11,375 bases of DNA, from NCBI GenBank assembly GCA_029263275.1, contig JAJCXU010000580.1:1-11375 (forward strand), written 5' to 3'. Below, in pieces: positions 6,233 through 11,375 of the stretch; the stretch's first letter is position 1, and each line of letters begins with the position of its first letter. The stretch is from Ilumatobacter sp. GTDB lineage: Bacteria > Actinomycetota > Acidimicrobiia > Acidimicrobiales > Ilumatobacteraceae. Made by a program: the position numbers and the translations under genes. The notes under the pieces are model-generated. The model did not search any database. It was not told where the DNA came from and saw only the letters and a program-made list of their open reading frames with translations.

Positions 6233-6266
6233 GGTGACACCGACGAGTCACCAATGACCTGGTGAC
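6233..6266 (-). promoter_or_regulatory. rpmH leader with mutually exclusive hairpin arms
   Basis: On the transcribed - strand three arms alternate: GTCACC (6266-6261), GGTGAC (6252-6247) and GTCACC (6238-6233). The middle arm can pair with the first (7 bp if the flanking A/T is included, 6-nt loop) or with the third (6 bp, 8-nt loop), but not both. This lies about 40-70 nt before the rpmH start, in what should be the 5' leader. The layout resembles an attenuator or ribosomal-protein leader, but no known riboswitch family is recognised. Confidence 0.45.
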
Positions 6267-6293
6267 CATGTCGAGTCGCGGACTGACCCGACA

Positions 6294-6323
6294 ATGCTAC
6301 GGCGTGACAGGCGCGACTCCCAA
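6294..6323 (-). promoter_or_regulatory. Candidate rpmH operon promoter
   Basis: On the - strand, TTGGGA (6323-6318) and TAGCAT (6299-6294) are separated by 18 bp and fit a primary-sigma promoter (-35 TTGACA, -10 TATAAT). Transcription would begin near 6287, leaving a leader of about 90 nt that includes the alternating arms. Motif match only. Confidence 0.4.
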
Positions 6324-6384
6324 CCATCGCGTCAATCATCCGACAAGGTCGCCTACAACCGAGGGCAAAAGACATGCGTGTCAT

Positions 6385-6529
6385 TTGTCCACAGCCCTCA
6401 TCGACCCGCGAAACCCCTGGTCAGGGGATGATTTCTCGCATGTTTCCGTGCCGTATCTGACCTGCTATGTTCTAGCGCTCGGCTCCGATCGTAGACATTT
6501 CCACATCTTGTGGACAACTATGTGGACGA
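6385..6529. promoter_or_regulatory. DnaA-box cluster in the rpmH-dnaA gap
   Basis: Perfect actinobacterial-type boxes are TTGTCCACA at 6385-6393 and its reverse complement TGTGGACAA at 6509-6517. Near matches are ATTTCCACA at 6497-6505 and TGTGGACGA at 6521-6529. A short palindrome, CCCCTG / CAGGGG with a 2-nt gap, sits at 6414-6427. The boxes flank the presumed dnaA promoter, consistent with dnaA autoregulation and possibly with one half of a bipartite origin. The rest of the gap 6195-6577 holds the rpmH promoter and leader and no gene. Confidence 0.75.
6443..6471 (+). promoter_or_regulatory. Candidate dnaA promoter
   Basis: TTTCCG (6443-6448) and TATGTT (6466-6471, preceded by TGC as in extended -10 elements) are 17 bp apart. 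The DnaA boxes at 6497-6529 would lie in the untranslated leader just downstream, suited to repression by DnaA. The -35 match is weak. Confidence 0.35.
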
Positions 6530-6563
6530 TCCGCCAACAAGGGACGCCGGTCAGGAACAGGGA

Positions 6564-6581
6564 ATGAGTGATAACAGGTGA
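6564..6581 (+). other. Five-codon minicistron overlapping the dnaA start
   Basis: ATG AGT GAT AAC AGG TGA encodes MSDNR, and its TGA overlaps the dnaA GTG start in the sequence GTGA. It is preceded by CAGGGA immediately before the ATG. dnaA itself lacks a well-placed Shine-Dalgarno, so the minicistron could deliver ribosomes to dnaA by termination-reinitiation. It could also be chance. Confidence 0.35.
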
Positions 6582-8011
6582 GTGACGCCGATGACGTCTG
6601 GACACAAGTCACCTTGTTTCTGCGTTCTCAACTTGCTGAATCCGTGTGGTTCTCGACGTTCCAGGACGTCGTCCCGCTCGAGGCAGGCCCCGACACACTG
6701 CGGTTGCTGGCACCAAGTGCCTACGTTCGTGACCGGATCCTGACCCGCTATCTCCCACTGGTCACCGACGCACTCGACGAGGCCAGCCAAGGTCACCGGA
6801 CCATCGACATCGAAGTCGCTGCCAGCGACGCGGTCGAGGTGCCGGACCTGATCGAATCCGATCCGTTCTCCGGCGCGACTTCTGTCGCACCAGATTCGTC
6901 CTCCGGCTCGATGAGTTCGGGGGGGAGTGTGAGCGGAGTCGAGTCGGCCAACTTGAATGGCGCGGCCTCACAGCGTCCCCACGTCGACGACGCCGGACTC
7001 AATCCGCGCTACACCTTCGAGGCATTCGTCAAGGGTGCCTCTAACCAGTTCGCCTTGGCCGCCGCCCTCCGAGTCGCTGAAACCCCTGGTAGATCGTATA
7101 ATCCGCTCTTCATCTACGGCTCGGCTGGTCTCGGCAAGACGCACTTGCTGCACGCCATTGGTCACTACGTCCACGACAACTATCAGCACCACGAAGTGCG
7201 ATACGTGTCGACCGAGACGTTCATGAACGAGTACGTCGAAGCCATTCGCCAGAACACCACGAGCGCGCTGCGACGTCGTTACCGCGACGTCGACGTCCTC
7301 CTCATCGATGACATTCAATTCATTGCGGGCAAGGAAGGCCTCCAGGAGGAGTTCTTCCACACGTTCAACTCGCTGCACGGCGCGAACAAGCAGATCGTCA
7401 TCAGCTCAGACCGCATGCCCGACGCGATTCCCACACTGGAAGAGCGACTCCGCGGCCGGTTCAAGTGGGGTCTGCTGACCGACATTCAGCTGCCGGACCT
7501 CGAAACCCGCACAGCGATTCTGCGGAACAAGGCGGAACGTGACCGCGTCGAGGTCCCGAACGAGACCCTCGACTTCATCGCGACCAACATCGCGACCAAC
7601 ATCCGCGAACTCGAAGGTGCACTCATTCGAGTCACGGCCTACGCCAGCCTCAGTGGTCAGCCGATCACCACCGAGTTGGCGCAAGCTCAGCTTGCCGACC
7701 TCATGGTCGATACCAAGCCCAAGCACCGCACCGACGAGGAACTCCTCGCCGAGATCGCCGGCATCCTCAAGTTCGAAGTCGAAGCACTCAAGGGCAAGAG
7801 TCGGCAGCGCCCTCTCGTCACTGCACGCCAGATCGCGATGTACGTGTTCCGTGAGTCGACCGACCTCAGCTATCCGGCGATCGCTCGACTCTTCGGTGGT
7901 CGCGATCACACGACGGTCATTCACGCCAACGAGAAGATCCAGCGGCTGATGAGCGAGCGCAAGCAGATCTACGACCAAGTCACCGACCTCCAGCAGCAGT
8001 TGAAGGCGTGA
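6578..8011 (+). CDS. dnaA: DnaA, chromosomal replication initiator
   Basis: DnaA is the AAA+ ATPase that binds DnaA boxes, unwinds oriC and loads the helicase. The 477-residue product has domain I (1-85, with VWFSTFQDVVPL), a Ser/Gly-rich domain II linker (about 86-140), the AAA+ domain III with Walker A GSAGLGKT (181-188), Walker B LLIDDIQF (241-248), sensor 1 VISSDRMP (274-281), ERLRGRF (289-295) and sensor 2 IRELEGAL (342-349), and domain IV with the DnaA signature GGRDHTTVIHA (440-450). The start is GTG at 6578. An overlapping minicistron ends on it and no strong ribosome site precedes it. DnaA boxes lie both upstream and downstream, as expected for an autoregulated initiator beside its origin. 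Confidence 0.97.
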   Translation: MSDADDVWTQVTLFLRSQLAESVWFSTFQDVVPLEAGPDTLRLLAPSAYVRDRILTRYLPLVTDALDEASQGHRTIDIEVAASDAVEVPDLIESDPFSGATSVAPDSSSGSMSSGGSVSGVESANLNGAASQRPHVDDAGLNPRYTFEAFVKGASNQFALAAALRVAETPGRSYNPLFIYGSAGLGKTHLLHAIGHYVHDNYQHHEVRYVSTETFMNEYVEAIRQNTTSALRRRYRDVDVLLIDDIQFIAGKEGLQEEFFHTFNSLHGANKQIVISSDRMPDAIPTLEERLRGRFKWGLLTDIQLPDLETRTAILRNKAERDRVEVPNETLDFIATNIATNIRELEGALIRVTAYASLSGQPITTELAQAQLADLMVDTKPKHRTDEELLAEIAGILKFEVEALKGKSRQRPLVTARQIAMYVFRESTDLSYPAIARLFGGRDHTTVIHANEKIQRLMSERKQIYDQVTDLQQQLKA

Positions 8012-8282
8012 TCTGATGCTCGACTCCACGTGCCATCGCTCGCGTCAAATGGTCACTGATCGCGCGAGCGCACCACACCTCCGCGCGAATATCGGTGGAC
8101 AACCACGAATTCGCGGGGGACGCGCCAGCGCGCAAGTTGCACTCGAAAAGGGGACAACGCGCAGTTGTCCACCGGAGCACACGCGTGTAAGCCCCAACCT
8201 GTGCATCACGGGGCTATCACCTGTGGGCGCGCGAACGCCCTCTACGCTGCAACAACACGGTGTTGTCCCCAATCCACAGCAC

Positions 8283-8303
8283 CTACTACTGACATTATTC
8301 TGT
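8283..8303. other. DnaA-trio-like unwinding element
   Basis: After the box at 8270-8278 and the spacer GCAC, the + strand reads CTA CTA CTG ACA TTA TTC. On the complementary strand this gives 3'-GAT GAT GAC TGT AAT AAG-5'. Three of these fit the published DnaA-trio pattern 3'-(G/A)A(T/A)-5', and two others differ by one base. This box-spacer-trio order matches the basal unwinding system described for B. subtilis. TATTCT at 8296-8301 could double as a dnaN -10. Confidence 0.5.
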
Positions 8304-8318
8304 GAAACATCCCTTCAT

Positions 8319-8324
8319 GAGGAG
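8319..8324 (+). promoter_or_regulatory. Ribosome-binding site deciding the dnaN start
   Basis: GAGGAG lies 11 nt before the GTG at 8336 and only 2 nt before the in-frame GTG at 8327. Two nt is too close for initiation, so the downstream GTG, giving the family-typical N-terminus KFRCERD, is preferred. Confidence 0.65.
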
Positions 8325-8335
8325 AAGTGCCCACT

Positions 8336-9454
8336 GTGAAGTTTCGTTGCGAACGTGACGTCCTTGCCGATGCTGTTGGCTCGGCCGGTCGCGCGGCCAC
8401 CAACCGCACCGGCACCCTCCCGGTTCTTGCCGGGGTCCGGATGGAAGTGGTCGGCGACACGCTGACCATCACCGGTACCGACCTCGAGTTGACCATTCGG
8501 CTCACCGTCGAAGTCGGCGGCGAGCGTGATGGAGCCGCGGTGGTTCCTGCCCGCCTTGTCGCTGACATCGTCAAGGCCCTTCCTGCCGGCGCGGTCGAGG
8601 TCGATCTCGCTGACTCCTCGCCATCGGGAGATGGCAGTTCCGAGATGTCGATCAGTGCCGGGCGCTCGCAGTTCTCGGTGCGTCCGCTCTCGCTCGACGA
8701 CTATCCGGCACAGTCTGAGCCGTCCGCCGATGCGGTGACCCTGCCGGCTGCCGACATGGCCGACGCGCTGCGCCAAGTCGTGCGGGCCGCATCCACCGAC
8801 GATGCCCGCGCCGTCTTGACCGGTGTGTTGCTCGCAGCCGAAGACGACGGACTCCGGATGGTCGCGACCGACTCCTACCGGCTGGCCGTGCGCGATCTTC
8901 CCGAATCATCGATGCTCGGTTCTGGCCAGAAGGTCTTGATTCCCGGTCGGGCGCTGTCCGAACTGCAGCGGTTGATGGGCAACGAAGAGACTCTCACTGT
9001 GCGTCTCGGCGAGCGTGAAGCAACGTTCGAAGCCGGATCAACGCGCCTGAGCACGCGCCTCATCGAGGGTGAATTCCCCAACTACCGCAACCTGTTGCCG
9101 TCGAGTTACCCGAACCTGCTGACGATCAGCAAGCCCGCAATGATCGAGGCAATCCGCCGCGTGAAGATCCTTGCGCAGGACTCGACACCGGTGCGGATGA
9201 CCCTCGGTGGCGACACCGTGCAACTCACGGCGATCACCCAAGACGTCGGTAACGCCGTCGAAGAGATCGACGCGCAGTACGACGGCGCGGAGATGACCGT
9301 GGCGTTCAACCCGGACTACCTGCTCGCCGGTATCGACGCGATCGACGCCGACGACGTCACGCTCGCAACGATGGATCCGATGAAGCCAGCCGTCCTGCGC
9401 GGCGCGGGCCAGGACGATTATCTCTACCTGTTGATGCCCGTCCGCGTTCCGTAA
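8336..9454 (+). CDS. dnaN: DnaN, DNA polymerase III sliding clamp (beta subunit)
   Basis: DnaN forms the ring-shaped homodimer that tethers polymerase III and other factors to DNA. The 372-residue product from GTG at 8336 has three clamp domains of about 120 residues each. Recognisable segments are KFRCERDVL at the start, LPVLAGVRM (about 27-35) in the domain-1 pattern, DDARAVLTGVL and ATDSYRLAVRDL (about 170-187), LIEGEFPNYRNLLP (about 242-255), FNPDYLLAGIDAI and the C-terminal LMPVRVP that forms part of the peptide-binding pocket. Length is typical. It follows dnaA by 324 bp across the probable origin and may have its own promoter there. Confidence 0.97.
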   Translation: MKFRCERDVLADAVGSAGRAATNRTGTLPVLAGVRMEVVGDTLTITGTDLELTIRLTVEVGGERDGAAVVPARLVADIVKALPAGAVEVDLADSSPSGDGSSEMSISAGRSQFSVRPLSLDDYPAQSEPSADAVTLPAADMADALRQVVRAASTDDARAVLTGVLLAAEDDGLRMVATDSYRLAVRDLPESSMLGSGQKVLIPGRALSELQRLMGNEETLTVRLGEREATFEAGSTRLSTRLIEGEFPNYRNLLPSSYPNLLTISKPAMIEAIRRVKILAQDSTPVRMTLGGDTVQLTAITQDVGNAVEEIDAQYDGAEMTVAFNPDYLLAGIDAIDADDVTLATMDPMKPAVLRGAGQDDYLYLLMPVRVP

Positions 9455-9523
9455 TCGGGTCTCCGCGGGACGTTGCGTCGCAGGCGCGGTCACGTCTGAT
9501 CGGCTCGGTACGCGACTCGAGTT

Positions 9524-9566
9524 GCGGTGAGTTTGGGTCACACCTGTCGTGGGTTCCGCTCACCGC
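9524..9566. repeat. dnaN-recF hairpin repeat, copy 1
   Basis: GCGGTGAG (9524-9531) and CTCACCGC (9559-9566) form a perfect 8-bp stem around 27 nt. The interior includes CTGTCGTGGGT (9544-9554), which is also in copy 2 at the same offset. CGAGTTGCGGTGAG at 9518-9531 recurs at copy 3. Confidence 0.8.
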
Positions 9567-9585
9567 TGGGGCTCTTCGTCGGGCT

Positions 9586-9628
9586 CCGGTGAGAATTGCC
9601 CACAGCTGTCGTGGGTCTAGCTCACCGG
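9586..9628. repeat. dnaN-recF hairpin repeat, copy 2
   Basis: CCGGTGAG (9586-9593) and CTCACCGG (9621-9628) form a perfect 8-bp stem around 27 nt, exactly 62 bp after copy 1. Relative to copy 1 the terminal pair changes from G-C to C-G, a compensatory change. Inside, CCCAC (9599-9603) pairs with GTGGG (9611-9615) around 7 nt with 5-nt symmetric internal loops. Confidence 0.8.
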
Positions 9629-9693
9629 TGACTGGGGCGTTCCCGTTGTGGTGAGAGGTGAGACCGGCTGGTGAACCTGGGTGTTCGCGAGTT

Positions 9694-9736
9694 GCGGTGA
9701 GATCTGGGTCGAGGTGGTCGGCTCAACTCTCACTGG
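9694..9736. repeat. dnaN-recF hairpin repeat, copy 3
   Basis: GCGGTGAG (9694-9701) and CTCACTGG (9729-9736) are again 27 nt apart. The stem has 7 pairs including one G-U. The interior shares little with copies 1 and 2. Its right arm lies in the -35 area of the candidate recF promoter. Two extra unpaired GGTGAG words occur at 9650-9655 and 9657-9662. Apart from these repeats and the recF promoter I see nothing in the gap 9455-9766. Confidence 0.6.
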
Positions 9737-9753
9737 AAGGTGGATCGAGGACG

Positions 9754-9767
9754 TACTCTCTGCGTCG
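9754..9767 (+). promoter_or_regulatory. Candidate -10 of a leaderless recF transcript
   Basis: TACTCT (9754-9759), fitting the TANNNT -10 pattern, is followed by 7 nt and then the recF GTG at 9767. This spacing places the transcript start at the GTG itself, as in leaderless mRNAs, which are common in actinobacteria. It explains the missing ribosome site. No clear -35 is visible. Confidence 0.45.
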
Positions 9768-10849
9768 TGATCGTCGAACACTTGGAGCTGATCGACTTTC
9801 GCAATTATGCGTCGGGGTCGTTCGATCTGCGGTCGGGGACGACGGCGATCATCGGCGGAAACGGCGAGGGCAAGACCAACCTTGCTGAGGCACTCGCGTA
9901 TCTCGCGACACTCTCAAGCTTTCGCGGCGCACCCAATGAGGCCCTGGTCAAGGTCGGTGCTGCGCAGGCCATCATTCGCGCGACGGTGCGTCACGACGAC
10001 GGTCGCGAGACGCTGATCGAAGCGGAGCTGGTGGCCGCTGGACGCAATCGAGTCCAGGTCAACCGGCAGAAACTGGGCCGTGTCCGCGACCTGTTGGGTT
10101 CGGTGCGCGTCACGGTCTTTTCGCCAGACGATCTCATCTTGGTCAAGGGTGGGCCGGGCGATCGACGTCGGTACATGGACGACACGCTGGTTGCGCTGGC
10201 CACAAAGTATGACGCGATCCGACTCGAGATCGACCGCATCGTGAAGCAGCGCAACACCCTGCTCAAGCAAGCTGGTGGCCAGTTGAACGACGAGATCGAA
10301 GTCACCCTCGACGTGTGGGATCAGAGGTTTGCCGAGATCGCTGACCAGTTCGGGTACGCGAGAGCGACTCTCGTTTCGCGCGTGACTCCCATGGTGCAAG
10401 ACGCGTACGAGCAACTCGCCGGCATCGCGACGCCGATCGAATTGACCTACGAACCGGAATGGCGCCAGATCGGTTTGGTCGCCGCGCTCCAGGCCGTCCG
10501 TACGGCTGATGTTCGACGGGGGGTGTCGACCGTTGGTCCGCATCGTGACGAGCTCAGCTTCACGATCAACGGTCTCCCGAGTCGTACACATGCGTCACAA
10601 GGCGAACAGCGGACCTTGGCGTTGGCGCTGCGCCTCGCCGCGCACCAGCTCGTGACGGAGCGGACCGGCACCGCGCCGGTGCTCGTGCTCGATGACGTGC
10701 TGTCTGAACTCGATGACGGTCGGGCCACCGCGCTCCTTGAGCACATCCCGCCCGGTCAGGTGATCATCACGACTGCCACGGAACTCCCGGCGGCTGCCAA
10801 GGCCGACCGGATACTGCGCGTCGAGGCCGGGAGAGTCCTCGACGAATGA
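9767..10849 (+). CDS. recF: RecF, DNA gap-repair ATPase
   Basis: RecF is an SMC-like ABC ATPase that acts with RecO and RecR to load RecA at single-strand gaps. The 360-residue product has the N-terminal LELIDFRNY (6-14), Walker A GGNGEGKTN (30-38), FSPDDLILVKGGPGDRRRYMD (118-138), ABC signature SQGEQR (277-282) and Walker B VLVLDDVLSELD (305-316). I chose GTG at 9767 because the family-typical start VIVEHLEL begins there and a leaderless -10 precedes it. The GTG at 9740 would add nine unconserved residues with no usable ribosome site. It is separated from dnaN by a 312-bp repeat-bearing gap, so it probably has its own promoter. Its TGA abuts the stop codon of the convergent beta-helix gene. 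Confidence 0.95.
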   Translation: MIVEHLELIDFRNYASGSFDLRSGTTAIIGGNGEGKTNLAEALAYLATLSSFRGAPNEALVKVGAAQAIIRATVRHDDGRETLIEAELVAAGRNRVQVNRQKLGRVRDLLGSVRVTVFSPDDLILVKGGPGDRRRYMDDTLVALATKYDAIRLEIDRIVKQRNTLLKQAGGQLNDEIEVTLDVWDQRFAEIADQFGYARATLVSRVTPMVQDAYEQLAGIATPIELTYEPEWRQIGLVAALQAVRTADVRRGVSTVGPHRDELSFTINGLPSRTHASQGEQRTLALALRLAAHQLVTERTGTAPVLVLDDVLSELDDGRATALLEHIPPGQVIITTATELPAAAKADRILRVEAGRVLDE

Positions 10850-11375
10850 TCAGACGAGGCGCGGGTCGATTTCGTCGCCGAGTGTGTTGCCTGTGGCGAC
10901 GTTGCCCGTTCCGGTGAGGGCACCGTCGCTGTTGATGTCGTATCCGCGCTGGTCATTTGACGTCGCGGTGTTGGCTTCGAGGTAGGGGGCTGCGGAATCG
11001 TGCACGGCGAAGCCGTCGTAGAGGTTCCCCGTGGAGCTGCTGTTCACAACGGAACCGCCTGAGCGTTCCCACCAGGAGAACCCGCTCTGGAAATTGGATT
11101 CGGCGGTCGCTCCGCTGACCGTGGGCGTGGCGTCTTCGCGGAAGGCGAACCCGCTCAATGAATTGCCACCGGCGAAGGAGTTGTTCAGCACGGGAGTGGC
11201 CGTACCACCGATGGTGTACCCCATCTCGGTGTTGAGGTGGGAAATGCTGCCAGTAGCGGTGCCCGCTGCTGCGCCCCACCAAGCGAAGCCGGAGTAGCCG
11301 TTTGCCTCGGCGACGTTGTTTGTCAACGTTGGTGCGGCGCTGTCGTAGATGTAGTAACCGCTGTAGGTGTTGGTC
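10850..11375 (-). CDS. C-terminal part of a right-handed beta-helix repeat protein (5' partial)
   Basis: The frame is open from the window edge and ends in TGA at 10852-10850, so 174 residues are visible. They consist of seven consecutive repeats of exactly 23 residues (69 bp) and a 12-residue tail ending DEIDPRLV. Most repeats begin N-x-x-x-G-(F/Y) and carry an Asp/Ser-Ala-x-P turn (for example SGYYIYDSAAPTLTNN), the pattern of parallel beta-helix (PbH1/NosD-like) coils with stacked Asn and aromatic rungs. No catalytic motif is visible, and the N-terminus, where a signal peptide or enzymatic domain would be, lies outside. By analogy it could be a secreted polysaccharide-active or adhesin-like protein, but function is open. 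It converges on recF with no intergenic base and no obvious terminator. Confidence 0.85.
   Translation of the reverse strand, partial: TNTYSGYYIYDSAAPTLTNNVAEANGYSGFAWWGAAAGTATGSISHLNTEMGYTIGGTATPVLNNSFAGGNSLSGFAFREDATPTVSGATAESNFQSGFSWWERSGGSVVNSSSTGNLYDGFAVHDSAAPYLEANTATSNDQRGYDINSDGALTGTGNVATGNTLGDEIDPRLV

Larger units (their letters stand above)
8012..8335. other. oriC: Probable oriC, dnaA-dnaN intergenic region
   Basis: The 324-bp gap has no credible gene. DnaA boxes and near matches are GGTGGACAA (8094-8102), AGGGGACAA (8149-8157), TTGTCCACC (8165-8173), TTGTCCCCA (8263-8271) and CAATCCACA (8270-8278). Two of them form an inverted pair, GGACAAC (8152-8158) and GTTGTCC (8164-8170). ACAACAC and GTGTTGT mirror each other at 8252-8266, and AGCCCC / GGGGCT pair at 8190-8215. 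The last box is followed by an AT-rich trio-like tract. Actinobacterial origins commonly sit between dnaA and dnaN, and gene orientation diverges around this area. Most boxes are imperfect, so a bipartite origin including the rpmH-dnaA gap is also possible. Confidence 0.75.

Noticed and set aside
6414..6427. CCCCTG / CAGGGG palindrome as an operator, with a partial match near 2515
   Set aside because: It is short, GC-rich and seen once in full, so it could easily arise by chance.
7577..7600. Tandem 12-bp repeat ATCGCGACCAAC in dnaA
   Set aside because: It encodes IATN twice before sensor 2, where DnaA normally has a similar sequence of the same length, so it is not an insertion.
8302..8309. 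GTGAAACA as a third parS
   Set aside because: Only half of the 16-bp palindrome is present.
8016..8339. 107-codon + strand frame between dnaA and dnaN
   Set aside because: It spans the DnaA boxes and the dnaN ribosome site, with no recognisable protein pattern.
9650..9711. A further unit of the 62-bp spacing seen between hairpin copies 1 and 2
   Set aside because: GGTGAG recurs at the predicted place, but the core CTGTCGTGGGT and the CTCACC arm are absent, so it is not counted as a copy.
1..11375. CRISPR arrays, tRNA genes, insertion sequences or phage genes
   Set aside because: No spaced direct-repeat array, cloverleaf, transposase or integrase was seen on either strand.

Overview
The window is the replication-origin region of a high-GC bacterial chromosome, most likely an actinobacterium. 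The dnaA-dnaN-recF block runs rightward on the + strand, and rpmH-rnpA-yidD-yidC-jag-rsmG-parA-parB runs leftward on the - strand. Both arms therefore point away from the dnaA region, so genes on each side lie on the leading strand. Evidence for an actinobacterium is the DnaA boxes of the TTGTCCACA type, frequent GTG/TTG starts, high GC at third codon positions, and dnaA-dnaN and rpmH-parB neighbourhoods typical of that phylum. The YidC and RsmG variants suggest the Acidimicrobiia (Ilumatobacter-like), but that is inference from remembered family features.

Layout, left to right. The last 42 codons of an unrecognised + strand gene are followed by a 334-bp gap with perfect DnaA boxes and two hairpins. 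Next come parB and parA (14-nt overlap), then a 312-bp gap holding two parS sites that are exact reverse complements and a perfect 10-bp inverted repeat. Then follow rsmG, jag/khpB, yidC, yidD, rnpA and rpmH, closely packed. The 383-bp rpmH-dnaA gap has divergent promoter candidates, a leader with alternating hairpin arms and four DnaA boxes. dnaA is followed by a 324-bp gap with further DnaA boxes and a DnaA-trio-like tract, my best candidate for oriC. dnaN is followed by a 312-bp gap with a set of equal-sized hairpin repeats ending in the recF promoter. recF meets, stop to stop, a - strand gene for a beta-helix protein that leaves the window.

The genes cover initiation (DnaA), processivity (DnaN), repair of stalled forks and gaps (RecF), origin segregation (ParA, ParB, parS), ribosome and tRNA maturation (L34, RNase P protein, RsmG) and membrane protein insertion (YidC, YidD, with the RNA-binding KhpB). 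The core genes are ordinary. The unexplained material is mostly intergenic: the dnaN-recF hairpin family with a compensatory base change, the rpmH leader, the third DnaA-box cluster beyond parB, and the seven-coil 23-residue repeat protein next to recF.
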